This document shows positions 27,297 through 39,152 of a stretch of 40,682 nt of DNA, piece after piece. Below the pieces are notes generated by a model that ran no database searches, was not told where the DNA came from, and saw nothing but the letters and a program-made list of their open reading frames with translations. The position numbers and the translations under genes were made by a program. Location: the NCBI GenBank assembly GCA_946481345.1, contig CAMLMY010000016.1, forward strand, positions 1 to 40,682, in the 5' to 3' direction. Each line of letters starts with the position of its first letter. The first letter of the stretch is position 1. The stretch comes from an uncultured Gilliamella sp. GTDB lineage: Bacteria > Pseudomonadota > Gammaproteobacteria > Enterobacterales > Orbaceae.

Positions 27297-28697
27297 TTAA
27301 AATGATTTGCGAATATCAGTAAAATGACCAGTAATAGCTGCCGCTGCTGCCATAGCAGGACTGACTAAATGCGTACGGGCATCACGACCTTGACGTCCTT
27401 CAAAATTACGGTTACTGGTTGATGCACAGCGGTCGCCCGGTGCTAACTTATCATCATTCATCGCTAAACACATTGAACAGCCCGGTAAACGCCATTCAAA
27501 ACCTGCTTCAATAAAAATTTTATCTAACCCTTCAGCTTCTGCTTGCTCTCGAACAGGCCCTGATCCAGGAACGACCAATGCTTGCACTCCATCGGCAACT
27601 TTACGACCTTTAGCAATTTGAGCCGCAGCACGTAAATCTTCAATACGTGAATTAGTACATGAACCGATGAAGACTTTATTAATTTTTATGTCCGACATTT
27701 TAGTTCCAGCTGTTAATCCCATGTAAGCTAAAGCACGTTCTGCTGAATGTTTCTCGATAGGATCAGTAAAATCATTAGGGTTTGGTACTTGAGCATCAAT
27801 CGAAGTTACCTGACCAGGATTAGTACCCCATGTTACTTGTGGCGCAATATCTTTACCTTCTAACGTTACAATGGTATCAAAATGAGCACCTTCATCTGTT
27901 TTTAATGTTTTCCAATAAGCGACTGCTTTGTCAAAATCTTCACCTTTTGGCGAAAATTGACGACCTTTCAAATATTCAAAGGTAACTTCATCGGGTGCGA
28001 TAATGCCCGCTTTTGCGCCCATTTCAATTGCCATATTACATAATGTCATACGGCCTTCCATAGATAAGGCTTTTATTGCTTCACCACAAAACTCAACCAC
28101 ATGTCCAGTACCACCAGCACTCGTTGTTTTACCAATAATTGCTAAAATAATATCTTTTGCGGTAATACCATCGGCAACATGCCCTTTAACTTCAATTTTC
28201 ATGGTTTTGGCACGACCCTGTTTTAGCGTTTGGGTTGCTAATACATGTTCAACTTCCGAAGTACCAATACCAAATGCCAATGCACCAAAAGCCCCGTGTG
28301 TAGCTGTATGGGAGTCACCGCATACAATGGTCATTCCTGGTAAAGTCATTCCTTGTTCTGGTCCTACCACATGAACAATACCGCGTAATGGGCTTTGTAA
28401 ACCATATAATGAAACCCCAAATTCTTTGGCATTTTTATCCAGTTCGGTTAATTGAATTCGAGCCATTTCACTACAAGCACTAAGATCATTACTTTTAGTT
28501 GAAGTATTATGATCCATCGTCGCAAAAGTTTTGTTAGGTTGACGTACTTTACGATTCATGGCTCGTAAACCATCAAATGCTTGCGGGGAGGTAACTTCAT
28601 GAACTAAATGACGATCGATATATAAGATAGGCGTCTCATTAGGCGCTTCGTAAACGACATGTGCATCATACAATTTTTGATACAGTGTTTTTGACAT
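27297..28697 (-). CDS. leuC: 3-isopropylmalate dehydratase large subunit
   Basis: Catalytic subunit of isopropylmalate isomerase, an aconitase-family [4Fe-4S] enzyme. 466 residues, same as E. coli LeuC. Cluster-binding cysteines are in [11 protein letters not shown] and [10 protein letters not shown] (two Cys). Other family blocks are [31 protein letters not shown] (key GDSHTxTHG) and the C-terminal [11 protein letters not shown]. It is separated from leuB by a 159-nt gap holding a large hairpin, whereas enteric leuB and leuC lie almost together. Confidence 0.97.
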   Translation of the reverse strand: MSKTLYQKLYDAHVVYEAPNETPILYIDRHLVHEVTSPQAFDGLRAMNRKVRQPNKTFATMDHNTSTKSNDLSACSEMARIQLTELDKNAKEFGVSLYGLQSPLRGIVHVVGPEQGMTLPGMTIVCGDSHTATHGAFGALAFGIGTSEVEHVLATQTLKQGRAKTMKIEVKGHVADGITAKDIILAIIGKTTSAGGTGHVVEFCGEAIKALSMEGRMTLCNMAIEMGAKAGIIAPDEVTFEYLKGRQFSPKGEDFDKAVAYWKTLKTDEGAHFDTIVTLEGKDIAPQVTWGTNPGQVTSIDAQVPNPNDFTDPIEKHSAERALAYMGLTAGTKMSDIKINKVFIGSCTNSRIEDLRAAAQIAKGRKVADGVQALVVPGSGPVREQAEAEGLDKIFIEAGFEWRLPGCSMCLAMNDDKLAPGDRCASTSNRNFEGRQGRDARTHLVSPAMAAAAAITGHFTDIRKSF

Positions 28698-28789
28698 TGC
28701 TGTTTTCCTTGTTATTTCTTATAACGGGTACTAAAAAATTAACTAACATATATCATTCTCTAACAGTTAAATAATCATCAAAACCTGAA

Positions 28790-28835
28790 AAGGGATATTA
28801 AAGAGTGACAAGTCAATAATACTCAAATATCCCTT
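28790..28835. repeat. Large hairpin in the leuB-leuC spacer
   Basis: AAGGGATATT (28790-28799) pairs with AATATCCCTT (28826-28835), a perfect 10-bp stem, with a further GAGT/ACTC pairing inside. On the minus strand the 3' side runs into TTTTC, so it could act as a partial terminator or as an RNase-processing site that lowers leuCD relative to leuAB. Confidence 0.65.
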
Positions 28836-28856
28836 AATCGGATTGATCAAAAACTA

Positions 28857-31546
<2,690 letters not shown>

Positions 31547-31597
31547 TGTTTTATCCTTTGTATATTCTAGCGCTATTGCGATATTTCAAGTTAAGAA

Positions 31598-31626
31598 AAC
31601 AAAAAACCCGCACTTTAGCGCGGGTT
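31598..31626 (-). terminator. Leucine attenuator terminator
   Basis: On the minus strand AACCCGC pairs with GCGGGTT (plus-strand 31605-31611 and 31620-31626), followed by a run of six T: a strong intrinsic terminator 52 nt upstream of leuA. The 5' arm also contains CCGCGC, able to pair with GCGCGG (31682-31687) in the leader instead, forming an antiterminator. Confidence 0.92.
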
Positions 31627-31661
31627 CTTGTTAATTAGTCGAGTTATTTAATAAATTATCT

Positions 31662-31736
31662 TTACTCCACACACAAGGTATCCGCGCAATAAGATGCGAG
31701 GAGGAGAGTGAGTAAAAGGTAATTTGTTTTAATCAT
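31662..31736 (-). CDS. leuL: leu operon leader peptide
   Basis: A 24-residue open frame starting at the ATG 31736. It contains the run LLLTLLL, encoded CTT TTA CTC ACT CTC CTC CTC, and one more Leu codon near the end. Seven of 24 codons are leucine. It ends at TAA 31664-31662, just upstream of the attenuator terminator. Ribosome stalling at these codons when leucyl-tRNA is scarce would free the downstream GCGCGG to pair with the terminator arm. Upstream GAGAG (TTAGAGAGTTTTA) is a plausible ribosome site. The end of the Leu run (CTTTTACTC) can pair with GAGTAAAG at the stop codon, the expected 1:2 hairpin. Confidence 0.9.
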   Translation of the reverse strand: MIKTNYLLLTLLLASYCADTLCVE

Positions 31737-31784
31737 TAAAACTCTCTAACTGGTTAATTTAAATTGGTCAAAATACTATCAATA

Positions 31785-31813
31785 GTTTTATCAAATAATA
31801 GTTTAAATGTCAA
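31785..31813 (-). promoter_or_regulatory. Predicted leu operon promoter
   Basis: Minus-strand -35 TTGACA (31808-31813, perfect), 17-nt spacer, -10 TAAAAC (31785-31790, weak). Transcription would start near 31778, about 42 nt before leuL, giving an attenuator leader of about 180 nt. Confidence 0.55.
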
Positions 31814-32152
31814 GATTAATATTTATAGAGTATTACTTTTAACGTACTAATTATTGGGTAAAAATTTGGTATGCATTAATAACAGTTGTTCATTATTATT
31901 AGCCATGCTAGTTTACCTATTTAATGGATTTTTTATGTAATCCTATACAGAGATATCATTTAAGCAACAATTACATTATAATTGAACAAAATGTGTGCAC
32001 AATATTAATCAATGTTTATTAAAAACATACTCATTATTTGAGCTAGTTTAATTGTTATCCAATTCATAAATTTGACAAGCGTATCTAATTAATCTAATTT
32101 TAAAAATCTTTAAGTTACCTTTCATTAACAATCATTAAGATGGAGTTATGAT
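31814..32152. other. Intergenic region between the leu promoter and the nitroreductase gene
   Basis: About 340 nt of AT-rich DNA between divergent genes. Besides the leu promoter at its left edge and a good promoter for the nitroreductase (32072-32100), I see no gene or clear palindrome. Confidence 0.6.
32072..32100 (+). promoter_or_regulatory. Predicted promoter of the nitroreductase gene
   Basis: -35 TTGACA (32072-32077), 17-nt spacer, -10 TAATTT (32095-32100). Start of transcription is expected near 32107, giving a leader of about 46 nt. Confidence 0.55.
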
Positions 32153-32797
32153 ATGAATATTGTCGAGATTTCCCAAAACCGTTACACAACCAAACATTAT
32201 GATAAGACTAAAAAAATCCCTAAAGAGAAAATTGAACAATTATTAACGGTTTTACGAAACAGTCCATCATCAGTCAATTCTCAGCCATGGCATTTTTTTG
32301 TGATTGATAATGATCCCGTTAAAAATAAAATTTTACCGGCAATTGCTGAGTTTAATCAACCTCGAGTTACAGACTCATCGCACACTATTGTTTTTTGTAT
32401 TAAATCGCCATTTGATGAAGCGCATTTAGTTAATTTATTAAAACAAGAAGAAAAAGATGGACGTATACCAACCGCAGAATTAAAAGATGCTCAGGACCAA
32501 GGTAGACGTTATTTTGTTAATTTAAATAGCTCAACACCTCAATCTCTGCAATGTTGGGAGGGTAAACAAACTTATCTCGCTTTAGGGCAATTGCTTTTTG
32601 CAGCAGCTGCTATTGGTATTGATTCAACAGCCGTTGAAGGATTTGATTGTGAAAAAATGGATGAGATTTTAGATTTAAAAGCAAAAGGATTAAAAAGTTT
32701 AGTGATTGCGACTCTAGGTTATCGATCTGAAAATGATGGTAATGCGCATCGTCCTAAATCACGTCTACCAAAAGAACAGATTTTTACTTTTTTATAA
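32153..32797 (+). CDS. nfsB: NfsB-like oxygen-insensitive NAD(P)H nitroreductase
   Basis: FMN flavoprotein that reduces nitroaromatics and quinones with NAD(P)H. 214 residues (E. coli NfsB 217). FMN-binding and family blocks: RYTTKHYD near the start, SPSSVNSQPWHFFVI, DSSHTIVFCIKSPFDE, KQTYLALGQLLFAAAAIGIDSTAVEGFD (key GxxLLAAAxxGIDSxxVEGFD) and the C-terminal KSRLPKEQIF. Ribosome site ATGGAG. It stands as a single gene between two predicted regulatory signals: its own promoter and a hairpin terminator. Confidence 0.92.
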   Translation: MNIVEISQNRYTTKHYDKTKKIPKEKIEQLLTVLRNSPSSVNSQPWHFFVIDNDPVKNKILPAIAEFNQPRVTDSSHTIVFCIKSPFDEAHLVNLLKQEEKDGRIPTAELKDAQDQGRRYFVNLNSSTPQSLQCWEGKQTYLALGQLLFAAAAIGIDSTAVEGFDCEKMDEILDLKAKGLKSLVIATLGYRSENDGNAHRPKSRLPKEQIFTFL

Positions 32798-32822
32798 ATA
32801 ATAAAATAGAGTAATATTTATG

Positions 32823-32852
32823 ATTATCCCGCCCAACAACGGGTGGGATAAT
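32823..32852 (+). terminator. Terminator after the nitroreductase gene
   Basis: ATTATCCCGCCC (32823-32834) pairs with GGGTGGGATAAT (32841-32852) through 12 bp including one G-U, with a 6-nt loop, followed by a short TTT. Good match to an intrinsic terminator. Confidence 0.8.
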
Positions 32853-33055
32853 TTAAAAAAACGGTACTATTTATTGAAAATAATTGTCAGATTTTAAGAA
32901 GATATCTTCAGTCATTTGTTGTTGTTCTGGTATAAATTTGTCATTATAAAAAAATAACCCTAGACCATACAGATAGAATCATTACAATATACGCCATCAA
33001 TCATTTAGCAATACAATAGGTTGTTAGTTTTAATTAATTAAACGGATGATGTTTT

Positions 33056-34723
33056 ATGGCACAATATGTCTATACCATGAATCGCGTAGGGAAGATTGTT
33101 CCCCCTAAACGCTATATTTTAAAAGATATCTCTTTAAGTTTTTTTCCGGGGGCCAAAATTGGGGTACTCGGTTTAAATGGTGCAGGTAAATCTACATTAT
33201 TACGCATTATGGCGGGTGTGGATACTGAGATTGAAGGCGAAGCTCGCCCACAACCCGATATTAAAATCGGTTATTTACCTCAAGAACCTAAGCTCGATCC
33301 TAAGCAAACTGTACGTGAGGCGATTGAACAGGCTGTGGGTGATGCCAAAAAAGCACTCGCTCGACTAGATGAAGTTTATGCTGCTTATGCTGATCCTGAT
33401 GCCGATTTTGATAAATTAGCCAAAGAACAAGCAGAGCTTGAAGCAATTATTCAATCGCAAGATGCCCACAATTTAGATAACCAATTAGAGCGTGCAGCCG
33501 ATGCTTTACGTTTACCTGATTGGGATGCAAAAATTGAAAATTTATCAGGTGGTGAGCGTCGTCGTGTCGCTATCTGTCAGTTATTGCTTGAAAAACCAGA
33601 CATGTTATTAATTGATGAACCAACTAACCATCTGGATGCTGAATCTGTAGCTTGGCTTGAACGTTTTCTACATGATTATGAAGGAACCGTTGTTGCTGTA
33701 ACTCATGACCGTTACTTCTTAGATAATGTTGCGGGATGGATTTTAGAGCTTGACCGTGGTGAGGGTATTCCTTGGGAAGGTAACTATTCATCTTGGCTTG
33801 AACAAAAAGATCAGCGCTTAGCGCAAGAAGCGGCAACCGAATCAGCACGTCGTAAATCGATTGAAAAAGAGCTTGAATGGGTAAGACAAAATCCAAAAGG
33901 TCGCCAAGCGAAGAGTAAAGCCCGTTTAGCTAGATTTGAAGAGTTAAACAGCAACGATTACCAAAAACGTAACGAAACAAACGAACTTTTTATTCCACCT
34001 GGGCAACGTTTAGGTGACAAAGTTATCGAAGTAAGCAATTTAAGTAAATCTTATGGTGATCGCGTACTGATTGATAATCTTTCATTCACTATTCCAAAAG
34101 GGGCAATTGTGGGGATCATTGGTCCAAATGGTGCCGGTAAATCAACTCTATTTAGAATGTTGTCAGGTAAAGAGCAGCCAGATTCAGGTACTATTACTTT
34201 AGGTGATACAGTACAATTAGCGTCGGTTGATCAGTTCCGCGATAGTATGGATGATAAAAAAACCGTTTGGGATGAAATATCCAACGGACAAGATATTATG
34301 CGTATCGGTAATTTTGAAATTCCAAGCCGTGCTTATGTTGGTCGCTTTAATTTTAAAGGCGTTGATCAGCAAAAACGTGTTGGAGAACTTTCCGGTGGTG
34401 AACGTGGACGAGTACATTTAGCCAAATTATTACAAGTTGGTGGTAATGTGTTATTGCTCGATGAACCGACCAATGACCTAGATGTTGAAACATTACGTGC
34501 GCTTGAAAATGCGTTATTAGAGTTTCCGGGCTGTGCCTTAGTGATTTCGCATGACCGTTGGTTCCTTGACCGTATTGCAACGCATATTTTGGATTACCAA
34601 GACGAAGGGCATGTTGAGTTCTTTGAAGGTAACTTTACTGAATATGAAGAGTGGAAAAAACGTACTTTAGGTGCAGAAGCTGTCGAACCAAAACGTGCTA
34701 AATACAAACGTATTACGAAATAG
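33056..34723 (+). CDS. ettA: Energy-dependent translational throttle protein EttA
   Basis: ABC-F protein that binds the ribosomal E site and gates the first elongation steps according to ATP/ADP. 555 residues, identical in length to E. coli EttA. Two ABC cassettes: Walker A GLNGAGKST (from residue 39) and GPNGAGKST in the second half; signatures [15 protein letters not shown] and LSGGERGRVHLAKLL; Walker B MLLIDEPTNHLD and VLLLDEPTNDLD. A charged P-site tRNA interaction motif lies between the cassettes (around EWVRQNPKGRQAKSKARL). No membrane part. Ribosome site CGGATG; terminator-like hairpin after the stop. Confidence 0.97.
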   Translation: MAQYVYTMNRVGKIVPPKRYILKDISLSFFPGAKIGVLGLNGAGKSTLLRIMAGVDTEIEGEARPQPDIKIGYLPQEPKLDPKQTVREAIEQAVGDAKKALARLDEVYAAYADPDADFDKLAKEQAELEAIIQSQDAHNLDNQLERAADALRLPDWDAKIENLSGGERRRVAICQLLLEKPDMLLIDEPTNHLDAESVAWLERFLHDYEGTVVAVTHDRYFLDNVAGWILELDRGEGIPWEGNYSSWLEQKDQRLAQEAATESARRKSIEKELEWVRQNPKGRQAKSKARLARFEELNSNDYQKRNETNELFIPPGQRLGDKVIEVSNLSKSYGDRVLIDNLSFTIPKGAIVGIIGPNGAGKSTLFRMLSGKEQPDSGTITLGDTVQLASVDQFRDSMDDKKTVWDEISNGQDIMRIGNFEIPSRAYVGRFNFKGVDQQKRVGELSGGERGRVHLAKLLQVGGNVLLLDEPTNDLDVETLRALENALLEFPGCALVISHDRWFLDRIATHILDYQDEGHVEFFEGNFTEYEEWKKRTLGAEAVEPKRAKYKRITK

Positions 34724-34745
34724 TTGATATTGTCAATTAAGCTTA

Positions 34746-34768
34746 TCCGCCGATAATGATTCGGCGGA
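34746..34768. terminator. Hairpin between convergent ettA and ybjD
   Basis: TCCGCCGA (34746-34753) pairs with TCGGCGGA (34761-34768), an 8-bp GC-rich stem with a 7-nt loop, directly after ettA and before the convergent ybjD gene. There is no long T-run on either side, so it is a weaker terminator than the others. Confidence 0.6.
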
Positions 34769-34889
34769 ATACTAATAAACAAGAAATAATTAGACACAAT
34801 CTCTATATCTACAACTGACATTTACAATAATCATTCTATCCATCCCATTAATTAACAAATCTTTTTAACAATACGGATGCAACAAGTGT

Positions 34890-36518
34890 TTAAGCAAAAT
34901 TTTTGGATGCTTTAACAATTTTAGCAAATGTATCAGTTAACAAATGTGGTATAGCATTTACGCCACGGGATTTTGCAGCATCACAAACAGCAATAGCTAA
35001 ATCGGGTTTAGAACTGCGATGAATCGCTTTTTGAATAATTTTAGGTACAGGCATATCAATATGTTGCACAGTATTATACGCTGCCAATTTATAAACATCA
35101 CTAAAACCATGTTTAAACAAGAAATTTTCAATATCGCGCGCAGGCAATACAGTTAAATAATCATTTGGATTTTTGCCTTCAGGACATAGTGATTTAACTG
35201 TATCAGCATATTTTTTACCTGCCATATCTCCATCGGTTATTACATACCAATGAATGCCCATTCGATTGGCATATTTTATCAACGGTTTTAAACCGCATTG
35301 AGCAAATTCAATTAACTGTACACCTTCCGAACTTAAATGATAACCACTCTGTTCAGCGAGTTCTCGCAGTAACCAAACTTCGGTTTCGCCTTCCACTAAT
35401 AACCAACAACGGGCAAATATGGCGCTGGCACGTCGATAGAAAATATGAAACAAAATTCGACGACTATCATCAGTTCCAAAAGAACGTGGCGTAATGTATT
35501 TTGCAATGATTTTATCCGGTAGACGAATCAAGCGATAAATGGTATCTAATGGAAAGAGTGATACTAAATCACTTGAATTAGAGGTGATAATTTTTTGCGT
35601 TGGTAGATGTTTGAGTAACCGAAATCCAACCGATAAGATGATAGGGTGGATTTGGCTTTCAGGCTCTTCTAAAATTAAAATGGGTACTGAACTTTGTGAA
35701 AGTGCAGTATTACCTTTGGCATTAATAAGCGACCCAAATACTCCTAACAAGGTTGCACGTAAGTAATCATCATCTAAATCATCTAAAATATTATTAATGC
35801 GTTCAAGTGAATCCCAATCTTCACTGCGTGGGCTGGTTTTTTTTGCCACTTGTTTATAATGATAACGATGCTGTTGATCCACAAAGTAATATTCCAAAAG
35901 CGCGCGAGCAGCTTGCAAACCGCGTTGTAATTCATTTTGACTTAATTGTGAAGAATGTGTCTTTAACTGATTTGACAGTTCCTCAACAAAATATTGTGAC
36001 AAGGGTTGATTGGTAATGGGTAAATCATCACTGTTAATTGTATTTTTTAACGCCATTATTGGATTGAGTTCAATTAAATTTGCAATCAACAATTTATGAT
36101 TTTCAATATTAAAAGGCTCTCCGTTTGCATCAACCAACACATGCTCACTAATAATATTATCACCTTGTTTATCGGCGCTAATATGGTAAGTAATGCGGCG
36201 CAACTTATCTTGTTCTGAATTAAAGCTAACTGGAATGAGTGAGTGATAAGCTTGCTTATCTAGCTCGTTTAAGGACGATTCACAATAAGTAATTTTGATG
36301 CTAATGTGATCTCCATAAACATGATTTTGGTCATGATAAAAGTCAGAATCAACAAATTGATAAAACTTATTGTTGAGGGATAACAACGTTAACGCACTAA
36401 TTAAACTTGAGCGTCCCCAACGGTTCTCGCCAATTAGTACGCTGGAACTTGCGTTAAATTTCAAAGATAATTGGCTAATACCCCGAAATCCTGTAATATC
36501 AATTTGCTCAATAAACAT
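34890..36518 (-). CDS. ybjD: YbjD, OLD-family ATPase with TOPRIM domain
   Basis: Overcoming-lysogenization-defect family protein: N-terminal SMC/ABC-like ATPase and C-terminal TOPRIM nuclease-like domain. 542 residues, close to E. coli YbjD (552) along the whole length. N-terminal IDITGFRGISQLSLKF, Walker A region GENRWGRSSL (30-39), signature-like area about 200-230, Walker B PILILEEPESQIHP, then TOPRIM with LLVEGETEVWLLRELA, the ITDGDMAGKKYA acidic motif and a conserved tail AIHRSSKPDLAIAV. The Walker A lysine is arginine (Arg36, codon CGC). E. coli YbjD has lysine. Substrate and role are unknown; it lies 14 nt after waaP in the LPS-core operon. Confidence 0.9.
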   Translation of the reverse strand: MFIEQIDITGFRGISQLSLKFNASSSVLIGENRWGRSSLISALTLLSLNNKFYQFVDSDFYHDQNHVYGDHISIKITYCESSLNELDKQAYHSLIPVSFNSEQDKLRRITYHISADKQGDNIISEHVLVDANGEPFNIENHKLLIANLIELNPIMALKNTINSDDLPITNQPLSQYFVEELSNQLKTHSSQLSQNELQRGLQAARALLEYYFVDQQHRYHYKQVAKKTSPRSEDWDSLERINNILDDLDDDYLRATLLGVFGSLINAKGNTALSQSSVPILILEEPESQIHPIILSVGFRLLKHLPTQKIITSNSSDLVSLFPLDTIYRLIRLPDKIIAKYITPRSFGTDDSRRILFHIFYRRASAIFARCWLLVEGETEVWLLRELAEQSGYHLSSEGVQLIEFAQCGLKPLIKYANRMGIHWYVITDGDMAGKKYADTVKSLCPEGKNPNDYLTVLPARDIENFLFKHGFSDVYKLAAYNTVQHIDMPVPKIIQKAIHRSSKPDLAIAVCDAAKSRGVNAIPHLLTDTFAKIVKASKNFA

Positions 36519-36532
36519 AGTATTTCCTTATG

Positions 36533-37336
36533 TTAAAGTTGATACTTCTGTGTCCGTTTACTAATTCGTTCTGCTTTTTGTTGTGCGCTGGTGATTAATT
36601 TATGCTCATCACGTAAAATTGTTTTAATGGGTTTATTAAAATAAACTTTCAAAAATCGCCAAATATCCCGATTTGTTAAGCCAATTTTAGTTGATGAAAA
36701 ATAAAGTCCAATCAGATCTTTATCACGCCAACGAGTAGGTACTTTATCGCGAATTTGGGCTCGGTGTAAATCGATTACTGATAATTTAATTTGCTGATGA
36801 TTTTCAAATAACGGTATATCAAGCAAAAAATGACACAAATAGCAGTCACGATGATTTACTCCAGCTGCATGCATTTTAGCGGTCATATTGGCTAAATAAA
36901 TAATCAATGAACGCTTTAAATGATAACTAGGAGGTTGGTTTGGCCATGGCTTAGTAAAATCTTCTAAACTTATGGTAGGGTTAAGATCTTTGGTAATAAT
37001 AAACGAGTGACGTGTCAGTGGATTTAATCCCTTTCGTCCAAATGCGCGCCCATCCATAGTATTTACGCCAGCTTGCTCTAAACGATGAATCGCATCCCAC
37101 TCTTGTTTGGCATCTAAAACAGGTAAACGTAGTGAAATTAGATTCTTTACAATCTCTTTAACGGTGGTGCCGCGGTGGATTTTAATAAAATATGATTCAT
37201 CTTCTAATTGAAAGTTTAACGTTTTACGCTGTTTGACTGCGCGATAGACTTTACCTGAAATTAATTCAACTTCAGTAAACGGATCTTTTTGTTGCCATAA
37301 CTGCTCAAAAGGTGATTTAAGTATAATTTCATTCAT
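36533..37336 (-). CDS. waaP: WaaP, LPS core heptose(I) kinase
   Basis: Phosphorylates heptose I of the LPS inner core in the cytoplasm, important for outer-membrane barrier function. 267 residues (E. coli 265). Kinase-like features: SYFIKIHRGTTVKEIVKNLISLRLPVL with the nucleotide-binding Lys, EWDAIHRLEQAGVNTM, catalytic Asp164 in NHRDCYLCHFLL, and VIDLHRAQ with the metal-binding Asp. C-terminal RWRDKDLIGLYFSS is strongly conserved. The start has AGGA at good spacing and overlaps the waaG end by 8 nt. Confidence 0.97.
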   Translation of the reverse strand: MNEIILKSPFEQLWQQKDPFTEVELISGKVYRAVKQRKTLNFQLEDESYFIKIHRGTTVKEIVKNLISLRLPVLDAKQEWDAIHRLEQAGVNTMDGRAFGRKGLNPLTRHSFIITKDLNPTISLEDFTKPWPNQPPSYHLKRSLIIYLANMTAKMHAAGVNHRDCYLCHFLLDIPLFENHQQIKLSVIDLHRAQIRDKVPTRWRDKDLIGLYFSSTKIGLTNRDIWRFLKVYFNKPIKTILRDEHKLITSAQQKAERISKRTQKYQL

Positions 37337-38450
37337 GATGACATCCTAAAATAATGTCTGCTGCACGCTGCGCTAAATGATATAAATCTTCACTATTACC
37401 ATAGGCAATGGCATTTTTATGCCAACTTAGCCATTGCTCTTTATCGTTAATTAATTTTGCCAATGTTTGATCTAAAGCACTTTGATGATAAGGTTCACTT
37501 AACACAATGCCCGCATTCGCTTGGTTAATATGATAAGCATATCCAGAAATACCTGATACAATAATAGGTACGCCCGCCGCTAATGCTTCAATCAGTACCA
37601 TACCAGCGGCTTCTTGTCTGGCTGGATGAAGTAATAGATCGGCTGAAAATAAAAAATCAGGAATATCATCACGACCCGAAAAAAATCGCACTTGTTTTAT
37701 AATATTTAATTCCTCAGCCAATTTTTGATAGGGTTCAGGTTTATCTTGCCCAACAACCAAATAGATGACTTTTTGTTTTGATTCATTAGGTAAAGCTGCA
37801 ATGGCTTTCAATGACCGATCCACCCCTTTACGTTTAAAATCTGAGCCAATTTGAACTATCACAAAATCATCTTGATTAATTTGATTTTTTTGTCGAAATT
37901 GTTCACGCTTTATTGGGGAGCAAACACTGTATTTACGATCTAACGCAATTCCCGGTGGTAATAAAAAGAATCGTTCATCTTGAGTATAATAATAATTTTT
38001 AAAATCTTGAGTTTGTTGTTTAGTCAACACCATGATTTTAGTCTTTGAACTTTGGTCAAAAACGGCTTGTTCAAAGGCTAAATAGTGTTTGCAACGTTTA
38101 GAGTGTTTATAAAAAAAGCCCTTGTGTGCTGCTTTTTCAGCAAAACAAGTATCACCTGCAAAATAGACATCTAATCCCGGCATTTTGTTAAATCCTACAA
38201 CACAATCAGCTGGATTGGCTTGTAAATGCGCTTGTACCCAATGGTAATAAGCTTGATTACGACTATGGTTAGTTAACCCTTTTTTAGGAACAATAATAAT
38301 ATCAAATCCCGCCGGTTTATCTCCCTGCCAGTCTAATACATAAACACGAATTTGATGCCCACGAGCTTGGCAAGCAGTAGCAACTTGCAAAAAATCACGT
38401 TGCAAACCACCAAAAGGGAAAAATTTATAAATACAAAAAGCCAGTTGCAT
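37329..38450 (-). CDS. waaG: WaaG, LPS core glucosyltransferase I
   Basis: Adds the first outer-core glucose to heptose II of LPS at the cytoplasmic face. 373 residues (E. coli 374). GT-B fold, GT4 family: N-terminal FCIYKFFPFGGLQRDF acceptor-loop motif, VVGFNKMPGLDVYFAGD, then QIGSDFKRKGVDRS, and the donor-site motif EAAGMVLIEALAAGVPIIVSG (EX7E, key Glu residues eight apart). It is first in a waaG-waaP-ybjD operon. Other core-assembly genes (waaC, waaF, waaQ) are not in the window. Confidence 0.96.
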   Translation of the reverse strand: MQLAFCIYKFFPFGGLQRDFLQVATACQARGHQIRVYVLDWQGDKPAGFDIIIVPKKGLTNHSRNQAYYHWVQAHLQANPADCVVGFNKMPGLDVYFAGDTCFAEKAAHKGFFYKHSKRCKHYLAFEQAVFDQSSKTKIMVLTKQQTQDFKNYYYTQDERFFLLPPGIALDRKYSVCSPIKREQFRQKNQINQDDFVIVQIGSDFKRKGVDRSLKAIAALPNESKQKVIYLVVGQDKPEPYQKLAEELNIIKQVRFFSGRDDIPDFLFSADLLLHPARQEAAGMVLIEALAAGVPIIVSGISGYAYHINQANAGIVLSEPYHQSALDQTLAKLINDKEQWLSWHKNAIAYGNSEDLYHLAQRAADIILGCHHE

Positions 38451-38855
38451 GCAGATTATCTCAAATGATAAAACGTCATTATATACTTGTTGTTAATAAA
38501 GGTACAAAAATACGCTGATTCAATTAATATTTTTCACTAAATTCGTATAAATAGTATGTAAAAATCTAAAAATGCCTTAAGTTATCACTTTATGGTTTTA
38601 TATTTAATCGATAATCGATATAGATAATTAAATTTACTTAAAAAATGAATGTGATACTATGTTCAACTTATTAGTGAAATATGAATGTTTATCACAATAA
38701 ATTAAAAATTATTAATATGTTGAAATGGATTAGGTAGTAAATGTTGTTTATAAATTTAAGCAATCCTTATTACTCACTTGGATAAAATTTAATTATACAA
38801 TGATTAGGGAATAACCATCGCATCTGCACGGTTTTTGAACTAAACGTTGAATAAA

Positions 38856-39056
38856 ATGAATCACGAATTAAATCATCGCTTAATTCAATATATTAATAAA
38901 ACAGATTTGAATCAATTTTTTGATAAAAATATTAAAGTAGTTTTCAATAAAACAATTCCTAATAGTAATAAATTAAATTTTACAGTTGGACTTGTTTTAT
39001 AAGTCGGTCTTGCTGATAGTGGATTATTTTTTACTTTAGGAAATTATATTTTTTGA
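38856..39056 (+). pseudogene. Possible gene remnant, plus strand
   Basis: An ATG at 38856 opens a 48-codon frame (MNHELNHRLIQYINKTDLNQ at its start) that stops at TAA 39000-39002. The same frame then continues with 17 more codons reading VGLADSGLFFTLGNYIF before TGA. The peptide after the stop looks like real protein sequence. There is no ribosome site, and I do not recognise the family. It may be a degraded gene or chance. Confidence 0.3.
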
Positions 39057-39152
39057 TGTTTGATTTTTTTCTGAAATAGAAATGTCCAATATCAGCATTT
39101 TTTATGCTCATACCATGAACTAATAAGTAGGATTAAACAAAAGGTAAGTATT

